From Gottfriedia acidiceleris (GTDB lineage Bacteria > Bacillota > Bacilli > Bacillales > Bacillaceae_G): a stretch of 64,000 nucleotides of DNA. Location: NCBI RefSeq assembly GCF_004138285.1, contig NZ_SCFN01000001.1, positions 930,001 to 994,000 of the forward strand, read 5' to 3'. The notes below the pieces were generated by a model that was not told where the DNA came from, searched no databases, and saw only the letters and a program-made list of their open reading frames with translations. The stretch's first letter is position 1; each line of letters starts with the position of its first letter. Of this stretch, positions 27,972 through 36,717 are shown in pieces. Made by a program: the position numbers and the translations under genes.

Positions 27972-28682
27972 GTGAATAATAATAGCATTCTAAACTGGAT
28001 TCAATTTGGGAATATTAGTATTCCAAATATACTTCTCAGTCATTATTCTTCTTTAAACATAAATGAAGAAGAACTAGTCATGATTCTACAGCTTTACTCT
28101 TTTCAACAACAAGGTCATACGTTTCCAACACCTACTCAATTAGCAAAGATTATGTCAATAAATGAACAAAAATGTATGGAAGTTATTCGAGAACTTCTTA
28201 AAAAAGGTTTATTAGAAATTACAGAAGAAATTGATCATCATAATTTACGATGTGAGGCATATTCACTTTCTCCATTATGGTTAAAATTAGTTGATTTGAC
28301 CCAGAATGGTCAACAATCAAATGAAACACATACTATTCCTTCAATTATTGAACAAGATGAGGAATCAATTTACTTAGTATTTGAAAAAGAATTTGGTAGA
28401 TTATTGTCTCCTTTTGAGATTGAAACTCTAACAATGTGGATGGACCAAGATGATCATAATGAAAAACTAATAAAAACTGCACTTAAAGAAGCAGTAATAA
28501 GTGGGAAATTAAATTTTCGTTATATAGATCGTATTCTTTTTGAGTGGAAGAAAAATGGAATTAAGCAAGTAGACCAAGCAATGAATTATAGTAAGCATTT
28601 TAGAAAAAAAGAAACAAGAGAACCACAAAACGAAACAAAGTATACAGGATCAATTCCTTTTTATAATTGGCTTGAAAAATAA
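27972..28682 (+). CDS. dnaD: DNA replication initiation protein DnaD
   Basis: Primosome protein that remodels origin DNA and helps load the helicase. The 236-residue product has the N-terminal winged-helix DDBH1 domain (to about residue 110, with PTPTQLAKIM) and the C-terminal DDBH2 domain with the signature LIKTALKEAVISGKLNFRYIDRILFEWKKNGI near residue 178 and a final FYNWLEK. I chose the GTG at 27972 because GAGGTG is six bases upstream and the length fits; an ATG at 27954 is in frame but has no ribosome-binding site. Confidence 0.94.
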   Translation: MNNNSILNWIQFGNISIPNILLSHYSSLNINEEELVMILQLYSFQQQGHTFPTPTQLAKIMSINEQKCMEVIRELLKKGLLEITEEIDHHNLRCEAYSLSPLWLKLVDLTQNGQQSNETHTIPSIIEQDEESIYLVFEKEFGRLLSPFEIETLTMWMDQDDHNEKLIKTALKEAVISGKLNFRYIDRILFEWKKNGIKQVDQAMNYSKHFRKKETREPQNETKYTGSIPFYNWLEK

Positions 28683-28708
28683 AGCGAGGACATGCTCCTC
28701 GCTTTATT
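28680..28708 (+). terminator. Terminator at the dnaD stop codon
   Basis: AAAGCGAGGA (28681-28690) pairs with TCCTCGCTTT (28696-28705); the stem begins inside the stop codon. The T run is short (TTTATT). Confidence 0.65.
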
Positions 28709-28769
28709 GTGTAACAAAGTTACAAAAATTTGATTTATAGACTAATTATAAGCGCTTGAAGGGCAGTCT

Positions 28770-28797
28770 AAAGCGAGGATATGCGCTCGCTTTTGTT
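28770..28797 (+). promoter_or_regulatory. Second copy of the dnaD hairpin, in the nth leader
   Basis: AAAGCGAG (28770-28777) pairs with CTCGCTTT (28786-28793) and TTGTTT follows. Stem and loop repeat the hairpin at 28680. It stands four bases before the AAGGAG site of nth, so it could attenuate nth. Confidence 0.5.
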
Positions 28798-28816
28798 TAG
28801 TAAGGAGTGTTTTGAG

Positions 28817-29479
28817 ATGTTAAATAAACAACAAATAAATGAAGTTCTTAATATAATTGGTGATATGTTCCCTGATGCACATTGTGAGTTAAACCATAAG
28901 AATCCGTTTGAATTAGTAGTAGCAGTCGCTTTATCTGCTCAATGTACTGATGTTTTAGTAAATAAAGTGACTAAAAATCTATTTGAAAAATATAAAGAAC
29001 CTAAGGATTATTTAAATGTATCTTTAGAGGAATTACAAAATGATATTCGCTCAATTGGACTTTTCAGGAACAAAGCAAAAAATATCCAGAAACTAAGCGA
29101 AATGATTATTAATGAATTTAATGGAGAAGTTCCACGTACTAGGGAAGAGCTAGTAAAATTGCCTGGAGTTGGTAGAAAGACAGCTAATGTAGTAATGTCA
29201 GTTGCATTTAATATTCCAGCTATCGCTGTAGATACTCATGTTGAGAGGGTTTCAAAAAGATTAGCTATATGTCGTTGGAAAGATTCTGTATTAGAAGTAG
29301 AAGAGACATTAATGAAAAAAGTTCCAATCGAAGACTGGGGAGTAACTCACCATCGTTTAATATTTTTTGGTAGATACCATTGTAAAGCTCAAAGGCCGAG
29401 TTGTGAGGTATGTCCTTTACTTGATATGTGTAGAGAAGGAAAAAAACGAATGAAAGTGAAGAAAGTAAATGACAAATAG
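28817..29479 (+). CDS. nth: Endonuclease III
   Basis: DNA glycosylase/AP lyase that removes oxidised pyrimidines. The 220-residue protein shows LSAQCTDVLVNKVT near residue 43, the helix-hairpin-helix LPGVGRKTANVV near 114 with the catalytic lysine, the catalytic aspartate in VDTHVERVS near 138, and four cysteines of the iron-sulfur cluster (C-x6-C-x2-C-x5-C, residues about 187-203). AAGGAG is nine bases before the ATG at 28817. It overlaps ypoC by 11 bases. Confidence 0.95.
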   Translation: MLNKQQINEVLNIIGDMFPDAHCELNHKNPFELVVAVALSAQCTDVLVNKVTKNLFEKYKEPKDYLNVSLEELQNDIRSIGLFRNKAKNIQKLSEMIINEFNGEVPRTREELVKLPGVGRKTANVVMSVAFNIPAIAVDTHVERVSKRLAICRWKDSVLEVEETLMKKVPIEDWGVTHHRLIFFGRYHCKAQRPSCEVCPLLDMCREGKKRMKVKKVNDK

Positions 29480-29972
29480 TATTTATAAGGATTTTATCGT
29501 TACGCCATTTTATAAAGACAATTCTAATGAACAAATAATGAATGAAGAAATTAAAATTAAAAATAAACCGTTTTTCTATGAAAGCAATCAGATTCTAGTT
29601 AATAAGAGCTCTAGCATACCGAATGAAAGTGATGAAATTATTAAAGAAATGATTAATGAGTGGAAAGAGGAATCTGGACATATTTCTACCTACTTTAAAC
29701 AACGGAATCGAAAACTTGCGTGTGAGCCGATGATAAGAGGCTTAGCTAATTTTATATCAATTCTTACATGGATAAATGGCCAAATGCTACTTAATTTAAA
29801 TAATTTATTATTTGAGTTAGATAAATTAAAGATTAAGCCAATCAATTTAGACGAGCGTATTAGTTTTGTATTAAATCAACCTGATCACTATCACTCATTT
29901 ATTCAACTTTCTGGCTTATATACGGAGTTAGAAAAGCTTTATTATAAGCAAAAAATAACCTCCTCAAGATGA
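29469..29972 (+). CDS. ypoC: YpoC family protein
   Basis: A 167-residue protein of unknown function found between nth and ponA in Bacillus, the same place as here. It is predicted soluble and mainly helical; the most conserved-looking part is EMINEWKEESGHISTYFKQRNRKLACEPMIRGLANFI near residue 60-95. Its start lies within the end of nth, so the two are translated together. The gene ends inside a terminator. Confidence 0.8.
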   Translation: MTNSIYKDFIVTPFYKDNSNEQIMNEEIKIKNKPFFYESNQILVNKSSSIPNESDEIIKEMINEWKEESGHISTYFKQRNRKLACEPMIRGLANFISILTWINGQMLLNLNNLLFELDKLKIKPINLDERISFVLNQPDHYHSFIQLSGLYTELEKLYYKQKITSSR

Positions 29973-29986
29973 GGAGGCTTATTTTA
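29953..29986. terminator. Terminator at the end of ypoC
   Basis: CCTCCTC pairs with GAGGAGG across AAGAT, extended by AATAA/TTATT with one bulge, then TTTT. The ypoC stop is in the loop. Confidence 0.75.
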
Positions 29987-30065
29987 GATTTAGAGTAAAT
30001 TAGCAATTCCAAAACTTTATGTTAAGTAAAGCAAAGGAATTCATACAGAATATCAATTACATAGC

Positions 30066-30096
30066 AAAACCTCCTCAAAAAACGAGGAGGTTTTTA
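30066..30096. terminator. Bidirectional terminator after ponA
   Basis: AAAACCTCCTC pairs with GAGGAGGTTTT around AAAAAAC. It begins three bases past the ponA stop and shares the CCTCCTC stem of the ypoC terminator. Confidence 0.8.
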
Positions 30097-30098
30097 AT

Positions 30099-32813
30099 TT
30101 ATGCAATAATATTACGTTCCAACTTATTAAATCGATTATTAGAGTATGAATCTGAGTTATACGAAGTTGGATTCGTATTAGTTGGTTTTGATGGCTTTGA
30201 TGGATCTGGTGTAGTAGGAGGTGTAGTTGGATTTGTATTACCATCACCAGTACCAGTACCGTCACCAGTACCAGTACCAGTACCGTCACCAGTACCAGTA
30301 CCAGTACCGTCACCATTGCCAGTACCGTCACCAGTACCAGTACCGTCACCATTGCCAGTACCGTCACCAGTACCAGTACCGTCACCATTGCCAGTACCGT
30401 CACCAGTACCGTTGCCGTTACCATTACCGTTACCATTGCCGTTATCATTGCCGTTACCGTTACCGTTGCCATTACCATTGCCGTTACCATTGTTATCAGC
30501 TGGTGGGGTAGTTGGCTCTTGGGTTGTAGTTAAATCGACTGTAACAGTAACCGCAGCACTCTTAGTATCGCCATTAGTTGCCACAATCGTAATTTTTACT
30601 TTGTTTCCAGCTACGATACCATTAATTTTTGCTGATGTTCCATTTACTTTTTGAGTTTGGCCTTTAACACCGTTTATATCATAGTTTACTTCAAAAGTAG
30701 TAGAAGCAAGTAACTCAGCAGGATACTGCCAATTTAACGAAACACTGCTCGTTTTTTCATCATATTTCGCTGTAACACTTTTAGCTGGATCTAATGTATC
30801 TGGTGTAGGAAGATCATCCATTTTTTCACCTTTAATATATAATTCGTCTTGAACTCTTACAACTGAACTTGGTTTATGAAACTCAGATGAACGATCAGCT
30901 GTTGCTGCTAACATATCTCTTGCAATATATTTAGCTAAATTTGTTGATGTTTTACTTAAATAATGACCTTCTTTATTTGTCTCATATCCAGTCCATACCG
31001 AAACAGTAACATCTGGTGTATAACCAACAAACCAACTATCTCGAGTTGCGTTTGAAGGGAAGCCATACTTGTCTTTTACTTCTTGTGGGTAGTTTGTAGT
31101 ACCAGTTTTACCTGCCATATCAAGACCAGGTACATTAGCTCTACCACCCGTACCGCCTGGAGCCTTAACAACGTCACGTAGCATATCTGTAATCATATAT
31201 GCAGTGTAATCGCTCATTGCTTGTTTTGGTTCAGGAGATAATACTTTTTCAGTTTTATCTTGATAGATTATTTTCGTTACAGCATGTGGTTTTATATAAA
31301 CACCGCCATTACCGAAGGCTGCATATGCACCTGCCATTTCCATTGCAGATACACCTGTAAATCCACCGATTGCATGAGACTCGTAAAAACTGTCTTTTTG
31401 GAAGTTAAACCCAAGTCCGTTACCAAATTCACGTGATTTATCTAATCCAACTTCCTGCATTGTTTTTAAAGCAGGAATATTTCTTGAACCGATTAACGCC
31501 TTACGAATCGATAATTTACCTTTATATGATTTATCAGCGTTTCGAATAGGTGTCCCATCAGAATATTGATATGGCTCATCAACAAGTTGATGGTTAGTAG
31601 ACCATTTTAAATATTGAATCGCAGGACCGTAGTCAAGGATTGGCTTAATCGTTGAACCAGGTTGTCTTTTTATATCTGTTGCAAAATTTAGACCGCCACT
31701 AGTTGTATTTCTGCCAGCACCTACAGCTTTAATTTCACCTGTTTTAGTGTCAGTTAATACAAAACCAGTTTGGAAATCATCACTTGGATAAAATTCAGAC
31801 CCACGATTAATAATTTCATCTGCTTTAGCTTGTGATTTTGGATCTAAAGTTGTTTCAATTGTTAATCCATCTGTATTTATATCTGCATCACCGTATTTTT
31901 TAACCTCATCCATAACTACATCAATGAATGCTTGATACTTTGTTTGGCCACTTTCATGAACTTTAACTAATGATTTCTCTGGAATTGCTTTTGCTTTAGC
32001 ATATTGTTCATTGGTAATATAACCATATTTTTTCATTTGGCTTAATACAACATTTCTTCTAGCTTCTGATTCAGCTGGATGTTTTGCTGGATTGAAGTTA
32101 TTTGGACTTTGTACCATACCAGCAAGTGTAGCTGCTTCAGGTAATGTAATTTTCGATAAATCTTTACTAAAATATGTTTCACTTGCTTTTGCTACACCAT
32201 AAACTCCTCGGCCTTTTAAACCATTTGAGAAGTAAACTTTATTTAAATACATTTCTAAAATTTGTTGTTTAGAATATTTTTGTTCAAGTTGGAATGATAA
32301 ATACCATTCTTGTACTTTACGTTTAATTGTTTTTTGTGGAGACAAGAATGAGTTTTTGACAACTTGTTGAGTAATCGTACTACCACCTTGTGATCCAAAT
32401 CCACCAGTAATATTAGCTAAAACTGCTCCAAGTACACGGCGGATATCAACACCTTTATGCTTATAAAAACGTACGTCTTCAGTAGCAATAAATGCATCTT
32501 CTACTACTTTAGGAATCTCGTTATATGAAACTTTCGTTCTTTGTTCAGTTCCTAGCTCAGCAATAACATTCCCATTTTTATCTAGAATCGTAGATGATAA
32601 AGGTACTTTTAACTTTGATTCATCTAGTTTAGGTGCATCACTTACTAAATAATAGAAAGTTCCAACTCCCCCAAGAATACAAAGTACCGCTAAAGTCAAT
32701 ATTGTTAATGTAATCTTTTTCCATAAACCTTCACGTTTTTTTGGTTTTACATTTGAAGGCTTTTCCATTTCCATTTGTTTTCGTTCTTGTCGTGAACTAT
32801 ACTCTTTTGCCAT
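30099..32813 (-). CDS. ponA: Penicillin-binding protein 1A/1B PonA, bifunctional
   Basis: Class A PBP of 904 residues that polymerises and cross-links peptidoglycan. After a short cytosolic part and one membrane helix (about 33-57) come a GT51 glycosyltransferase (with EDVRFYKHKGVD and GGSTITQQVVKN), a transpeptidase with SxxK (GSTIKPI near 386), SxN (GSRN near 441) and KTGT (near 567), and a fibronectin type III domain (about 675-765). The last 130 residues are low-complexity, chiefly G, N, D and T. Start is the ATG at 32813, with AGGAG upstream; a TTG eight codons earlier is weaker. It follows recU, as in B. subtilis. Confidence 0.95.
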   Translation of the reverse strand: MAKEYSSRQERKQMEMEKPSNVKPKKREGLWKKITLTILTLAVLCILGGVGTFYYLVSDAPKLDESKLKVPLSSTILDKNGNVIAELGTEQRTKVSYNEIPKVVEDAFIATEDVRFYKHKGVDIRRVLGAVLANITGGFGSQGGSTITQQVVKNSFLSPQKTIKRKVQEWYLSFQLEQKYSKQQILEMYLNKVYFSNGLKGRGVYGVAKASETYFSKDLSKITLPEAATLAGMVQSPNNFNPAKHPAESEARRNVVLSQMKKYGYITNEQYAKAKAIPEKSLVKVHESGQTKYQAFIDVVMDEVKKYGDADINTDGLTIETTLDPKSQAKADEIINRGSEFYPSDDFQTGFVLTDTKTGEIKAVGAGRNTTSGGLNFATDIKRQPGSTIKPILDYGPAIQYLKWSTNHQLVDEPYQYSDGTPIRNADKSYKGKLSIRKALIGSRNIPALKTMQEVGLDKSREFGNGLGFNFQKDSFYESHAIGGFTGVSAMEMAGAYAAFGNGGVYIKPHAVTKIIYQDKTEKVLSPEPKQAMSDYTAYMITDMLRDVVKAPGGTGGRANVPGLDMAGKTGTTNYPQEVKDKYGFPSNATRDSWFVGYTPDVTVSVWTGYETNKEGHYLSKTSTNLAKYIARDMLAATADRSSEFHKPSSVVRVQDELYIKGEKMDDLPTPDTLDPAKSVTAKYDEKTSSVSLNWQYPAELLASTTFEVNYDINGVKGQTQKVNGTSAKINGIVAGNKVKITIVATNGDTKSAAVTVTVDLTTTQEPTTPPADNNGNGNGNGNGNGNGNDNGNGNGNGNGNGTGDGTGNGDGTGTGDGTGNGDGTGTGDGTGNGDGTGTGTGDGTGTGTGDGTGTGDGNTNPTTPPTTPDPSKPSKPTNTNPTSYNSDSYSNNRFNKLERNIIA
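30236..30496 (-). repeat. Coding minisatellite in the PonA tail
   Basis: About 260 bases of short units based on CCAGTACCGTCACC, CCAGTA and CCATTACCGTTA on the plus strand, encoding runs of GDGTGN, GTGDGT and NG pairs on the minus strand. All units are multiples of three or six bases, so the frame holds when copies are gained or lost. Confidence 0.9.
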
Positions 32814-32863
32814 TTTTTTGTTTCTCCTGCCTTTCAAATGAACTTAATGAAATTATTAAAATA

Positions 32864-33472
32864 TTAAATTACAAAAAGTTCATCAATACATTTTAAGTAT
32901 GGAACAATGATTGGATAACTTGGTTTAAGTAACGTTCCATACTCTTTGCATTCTTCTCTAGATATTGATTTTCTTCCACCATCTGTTTGCCTTTTCCAAA
33001 AGGTAAGAATATCAGTAGCTTTCATAAAATAAATTTCATTATATAATGAAAATTTTAATATGACAAACGAAATTCCACCGTGATTCAGTACATTTTCCAT
33101 ATGCTCTATTTGGTGTAAATGGAAATTTTGTAAAGGAAAACTAGTCTTATTATTGGTTTCCTTAGCTTCAAAATCAATATACTTCCCTTTATAGATGCCA
33201 TTATAGTCGGTTGTTGAAGGTTGTTTAAAATAGGCCTCTCTAATGACTGCAGCGCTTCTTTTTGGATAGTCTACTTTTACGATTTGTACAGGTGTTGGTT
33301 TTTTATGTATGTTTGCGATGTTATTTGATAAATAATACGTATTAGTAGCATTTAAATCATCTTCAAGAGACATTCCGCGATTACTATAAGTATTATTTGA
33401 TTTTACTTGTGTTTCGTTATTTTGACTTTTTTGAACTACATTATTTCTTCGATTTGGGTAACTTATTGTCAT
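32864..33472 (-). CDS. recU: Holliday junction resolvase RecU
   Basis: Cleaves Holliday junctions and modulates RecA in recombination and chromosome segregation. The 202-residue protein carries [19 protein letters not shown] near residue 31, [19 protein letters not shown], and the active-site block [31 protein letters not shown] near residue 93 (D, E and K of the nuclease fold). AAGGTGGAG precedes the ATG. It is the first gene of the recU-ponA unit, divergent from yppC. Confidence 0.95.
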   Translation of the reverse strand: MTISYPNRRNNVVQKSQNNETQVKSNNTYSNRGMSLEDDLNATNTYYLSNNIANIHKKPTPVQIVKVDYPKRSAAVIREAYFKQPSTTDYNGIYKGKYIDFEAKETNNKTSFPLQNFHLHQIEHMENVLNHGGISFVILKFSLYNEIYFMKATDILTFWKRQTDGGRKSISREECKEYGTLLKPSYPIIVPYLKCIDELFVI

Positions 33473-33566
33473 AAAACCAACTCCACCTTAATTTACATAC
33501 AACTTGTATTATAGCACTAAAACAGATGTTCGTGTAAAAAAATACCAGATTGCTTGGGGTGAGTCA

Positions 33567-34574
33567 ATGAATGCAAACCATGAAAGCTGGAAAGGTTTTA
33601 TAAAAAAAAGAAGAGAAAATCACAATTTATCACAGGAAGAATCAAAACTTATTGAATTAATAAAGAAAGAAACAGTTAAATATAATGCTGATAATATTTC
33701 CAGAACGATTGCATACCAAGAATATTTTTTAAGACAAAGTGAAATAGAATGGTCATTTCTTGCAAGTATGGTATCACGTAATGCAGGCTATAACATGACT
33801 GATTTGGAAAACCAAATATTCGTTAATGGACTAAGTGTAAAACAAAGGAAACAACTTTTTATGACGTATGAACGTGCAAATTGGATTATTTTTTTAGATG
33901 CTTTTCCACAGTTACTTCTCTTTGAATATTCAAAAGTAAAAAATAAGCCATTATTTTATTTATTGAAGTATTTTTCAGTATCTAGTTTTATGGAAATTGA
34001 ATGGGAGAAATATTGGACGGATCGAGATAAGAAAAGACTAGTCTATTCATTGATCATTAACGAACAAAATATGATCGAAAGACCAGTCATTCAAAATAAA
34101 TTTTTTAAAAGTGAAGTTTTTAATTCTTTAGCATTTAAACTTCAGGAACAATTAAAACTAAGTTATGTTGTATTTCCATCAAGTAAAGGGGAATTATATG
34201 GACTTGTTGTTTTCCAATTTGAAGATTTAACGAAAAGGATTCAAATTGGGAAACAATTATATTCAATTTTATTTCATAAGAATTTACACAATGAATTTAT
34301 CGATTTTGCTATGCAAACTATTCACACAGGCAGTAGGAATGATTATGAAGCGTTAGTTGGAATTACAAGCTCAAATAATCCGAAATTAAGAGACGTCTAT
34401 CCAATCATTCCTCACACACGAACTGTTGAGGAAGATTGGTATACAAATAGTAAAATTTTAAATGATTGGTATGAAGATGAAGTAGTTACTAATGGAGATA
34501 GTTTTAAGCAATCTTTTTTAATAAAGCAAGAGCTACTTGGTTCTTTGTTAAAATTGAAATCGATCTTTCAATAA
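33567..34574 (+). CDS. yppC: YppC, DUF2515 family
   Basis: A 335-residue protein of the DUF2515 family, function unknown, found next to recU in Bacillus. Aromatic-rich (WSFLASMVSRNAGYNMTDL near residue 60, a conserved block), no signal peptide and no clear membrane helix. The ATG at 33567 has GGGGTGAG close upstream; frame continues upstream to 33504 but without a ribosome-binding site. The probable promoter is in the 95 bases shared with recU (TATTAT at 33508). Confidence 0.82.
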   Translation: MNANHESWKGFIKKRRENHNLSQEESKLIELIKKETVKYNADNISRTIAYQEYFLRQSEIEWSFLASMVSRNAGYNMTDLENQIFVNGLSVKQRKQLFMTYERANWIIFLDAFPQLLLFEYSKVKNKPLFYLLKYFSVSSFMEIEWEKYWTDRDKKRLVYSLIINEQNMIERPVIQNKFFKSEVFNSLAFKLQEQLKLSYVVFPSSKGELYGLVVFQFEDLTKRIQIGKQLYSILFHKNLHNEFIDFAMQTIHTGSRNDYEALVGITSSNNPKLRDVYPIIPHTRTVEEDWYTNSKILNDWYEDEVVTNGDSFKQSFLIKQELLGSLLKLKSIFQ

Positions 34575-34605
34575 AAATGCTAGTTCGTAATGCTAGCTTT
34601 TTTTG
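34574..34605 (+). terminator. Terminator after yppC
   Basis: GCTAG (34579-34583) pairs with CTAGC (34593-34597), flanked by A and T runs. Confidence 0.7.
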
Positions 34606-34659
34606 TTTTGAAAAAGGGCTATCATTTCCAAATTTAACACGATAAAGAAAGCACACGTA

Positions 34660-34708
34660 AGGTTGAATTGCACTACAGGATGCTTATTTTCCAATAGGGC
34701 TTCTATTT
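34660..34708. repeat. Truncated copy of the palindromic repeat
   Basis: GTTGAATTGCACTACAGGAT and the following TTTTCCAATAGGGC match the left half of the copy at 60632-60762 (GTTGATTTCCACTACGGGAT). The right half is missing. Confidence 0.45.
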
Positions 34709-34714
34709 TAGCTG

Positions 34715-34746
34715 AAAAAAGCTAGCAAACAAATGCTAGCTTTTTT
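34715..34746. terminator. Bidirectional terminator before sspM
   Basis: AAAAAAGCTAGC pairs with GCTAGCTTTTTT around AAACAAAT. It serves the minus-strand sspM-like gene and also stops read-through from yppC. Confidence 0.85.
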
Positions 34747-34805
34747 CTTAATTTAGCGATTTTTCAATAGAAAGAATGTCAATCAAATCGAGTGTTTCCA
34801 AATAT

Positions 34806-34907
34806 TTATGTAGCAGGGAAATTAGGGCCATCTAATTTAGGATTACCAGTTTGTTGATTTTTACTTTTTTCTTGTTTTTTCTTTTTTTCATTTTTGTTTT
34901 TTGCCAT
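34806..34907 (-). CDS. sspM: Small acid-soluble spore protein, SspM-like
   Basis: A 33-residue protein: MAKNKNEKKKKQEKSKNQ, then QTGNPKLDGPNFPAT. The lysine-rich head and the ending KLxGPNxPxT match minor small acid-soluble spore proteins such as SspM (B. subtilis SspM is 34 residues and ends KLGGPNRPST), and sspM lies in this neighbourhood in B. subtilis. GGAGGTGTTTCAAA precedes the ATG. A sequence like a sigma-G promoter (TGTAAC and GTATATTA on the minus strand) is upstream but is not a strong match. Such proteins are made in the forespore. Confidence 0.7.
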   Translation of the reverse strand: MAKNKNEKKKKQEKSKNQQTGNPKLDGPNFPAT

Positions 34908-35113
34908 TTTGAAACACCTCCATGTAATATACCTTTCCCAATTCTGTTCCACGTTACAAGTTTTTTTTGTCGAAATTATAGATGGAAATACCTTTATTCA
35001 CTTTGTTTAGCGAAATAGTTCTAGTTTTGTCAATGGAGAAGGAGGTAGATGAACTGCTGTTGAATTTATTTTGTAAAGTAAATTTAGTAAATTAGGAAGA
35101 GGAGTTGAACTGT

Positions 35114-35365
35114 ATGGAGTTAATTCAAAGAGATGATTTTTTTCGAGCAATTGATGAATTTTTAAATGAGGTTGAATTTATTGAGCACTCCTTAGCGTTA
35201 AGAATTGATCAAAAATGTGATGAAGAAAAGAATTTACTTTTAAATAAGATCCAGTCAACAACAGTGCATCTTCATCATTTTGAAAAGAAAGTAAGTCAAG
35301 CAAAAGAGGGTGGTAGTTGGATCTCAACACCATTTTTAGGAAGACAATTAGCATTTAATATTTGA
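35114..35365 (+). CDS. Hypothetical protein, helical, 83 residues
   Basis: I do not recognise this protein for certain. It has 83 residues (MELIQRDDFFRAIDEFLNEV at the start), predicted as two helices with acidic character, no membrane segment, and a C-terminal GGSWISTPFLGRQLAFNI that looks like a conserved tail. AGGAAGAGGAG lies before the ATG at 35114; an in-frame TTG at 35105 is too close to it. The yppD/yppE genes occupy this place in B. subtilis, and it may correspond to one of them. Confidence 0.6.
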   Translation: MELIQRDDFFRAIDEFLNEVEFIEHSLALRIDQKCDEEKNLLLNKIQSTTVHLHHFEKKVSQAKEGGSWISTPFLGRQLAFNI

Positions 35366-35419
35366 TATATAGTAGAAGACGTTTGATTTGAATGATGGGA
35401 TTGGTAGATAAATGGAATT

Positions 35420-35469
35420 AAATAAAGCGATACACTTTTACAATTTAGTAAATGTGTATCGCTTTATTT
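35420..35469. terminator. Long bidirectional terminator
   Basis: AAATAAAGCGATACAC (35420-35435) pairs with GTGTATCGCTTTATTT (35454-35469), 16 pairs, with an inner TTTAC/GTAAA. It separates the convergent 83-residue gene and yppF. Confidence 0.9.
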
Positions 35470-35494
35470 ATTATAATATTAATATTCCCGATTA

Positions 35495-35671
35495 CTAAAT
35501 TGGCTTACAAGCGCCAAAAAGTTCAAGTTCTTTAATTAATTCTCTGTAATGTTGAATAGTAACCTCACCATTTAGGTAATTTTGTTGTAAAAAGTCCATT
35601 AATTGATTAAAGTCAGTTGGTTCGAAACTTTTTGATGAAATAAACTTGCTCTTTAATTCTTGTAAAGTCAT
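35495..35671 (-). CDS. yppF: YppF-like protein
   Basis: A 58-residue soluble protein, MTLQELKSKFISSKSFEPTD at the start and NGEVTIQHYRELIKELELFG near the end, matching the YppF-like family by order of motifs (ELKxxF, PxDxNxLMDFxQxxY, YRELIKELE). Function unknown. GGAGGGGTAATA is a strong ribosome-binding site. In B. subtilis yppF lies in the same group of small genes between recU and ypsA. Confidence 0.8.
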   Translation of the reverse strand: MTLQELKSKFISSKSFEPTDFNQLMDFLQQNYLNGEVTIQHYRELIKELELFGACKPI

Positions 35672-35871
35672 TATTACCCCTCCAACATTAAAATTTAATT
35701 AACAACTTGTATAACTAAATAAAATGTACCATAAATATTTAAAATTTAAATTTTTTTAAAAATTTAAACTTCCGACATATTATGACAAATAGCGCATAAG
35801 ATAATAGAAGTAACAGAATAGGCATTTGTAACATATTTATAAATGAGAAAACTTATAATGGATGTGAGAAA

Positions 35872-36663
35872 ATGAAATCTCAAATGTTTCCTCCAAATCA
35901 TTCAGATAACAGCTTTGATTGGTTTAGAAAGCAAAATCAAATGATTGATGAGAATTTTAATTATCCAGAAATGAATCAATTATCGAATGAAAATCAGCGT
36001 TACTATGGAAATACAATTCAACCTTTTTCCCAAAATCCTACAATTAATACACAACAACCACCAGTTCAGTCGCAACAGACACAACATGCACAGACAACTC
36101 AACTAACACAACCAACTCAACAAATCCAACAATCACAGATGATTGAACCATCTCCTTACGGGGGACCATCAATACAAACTGGTAGTTATGGTCAATTAAG
36201 TCAAGTCCAGTATGCTGTGCCACAGCAATATTCCATGCAACTTCCTACAGTTTCGTATAACCAAGGGTACCAATACGATCCTAATTTTTACGGAATGATG
36301 CAAAACCAATATCCATATATGCCAATGAACCCTTCACAATTCGGTAATCAAACGAACTATTTAACTAGCCCTCAAAATCACCAATATTCAATGCAACCTC
36401 AAAATGCTCAAATGTTACAACAAGGTCCATTTACAACTCCACCAATGTTTGCGCCAAGTACACCTTATCCAACTCAACCCAAAAAATTAAACCAGCAAAA
36501 TAATAATGGTCAATCTTTTCAGTTTTCATCAATATTAAATCAATTTAAAAATGGTTCAGGATCATACGATGTCCCCAAAATGATGTCTACTGCGGGTCAA
36601 ATGATGAATACCATGAATCAAGTAGGTGGACTATTTAAACAGATTGGGGTTTTATTCAAATAA
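35872..36663 (+). CDS. yppG: YppG family protein, Gln/Pro-rich
   Basis: A 263-residue protein, very rich in Q, P, N, M and Y over residues 30-210, with an ordered C-terminal stretch (FQFSSILNQFKNGSGSYDVP, then MMNTMNQVGGLFKQIGVLF) that defines the YppG-like family. Proteins of this composition are common among spore coat components, and that is the likely place of action; it is inference. The N-terminus begins MKSQMFPPNHSDNSFDWFRKQ. The ribosome-binding site is weak (GGATGTGAG). Confidence 0.78.
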   Translation: MKSQMFPPNHSDNSFDWFRKQNQMIDENFNYPEMNQLSNENQRYYGNTIQPFSQNPTINTQQPPVQSQQTQHAQTTQLTQPTQQIQQSQMIEPSPYGGPSIQTGSYGQLSQVQYAVPQQYSMQLPTVSYNQGYQYDPNFYGMMQNQYPYMPMNPSQFGNQTNYLTSPQNHQYSMQPQNAQMLQQGPFTTPPMFAPSTPYPTQPKKLNQQNNNGQSFQFSSILNQFKNGSGSYDVPKMMSTAGQMMNTMNQVGGLFKQIGVLFK

Positions 36664-36692
36664 AAAAAGCCAGGAATCCCTGGCTTTTTTTA
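36661..36692. terminator. Terminator between yppG and the GntR gene
   Basis: AAAAAAAGCCAGG pairs with CCTGGCTTTTTTT around AATC; convergent genes share it. Confidence 0.9.
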
Positions 36693-36717
36693 TGTTCTAT
36701 ACCATTCTTAATCCCTA

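Noticed and set aside
30236-30496. CRISPR-like regular repeats
   Set aside because: Units are short (6-24 bases), directly adjacent, without unique spacers, and lie in the coding frame of ponA. No cas genes are near.
30227-30511. Open frames on the plus strand and a third minus frame across the ponA tail
   Set aside because: They are by-products of the GC-rich repeats. The ponA frame has all PBP motifs; the others are simple repeats of a few residues.
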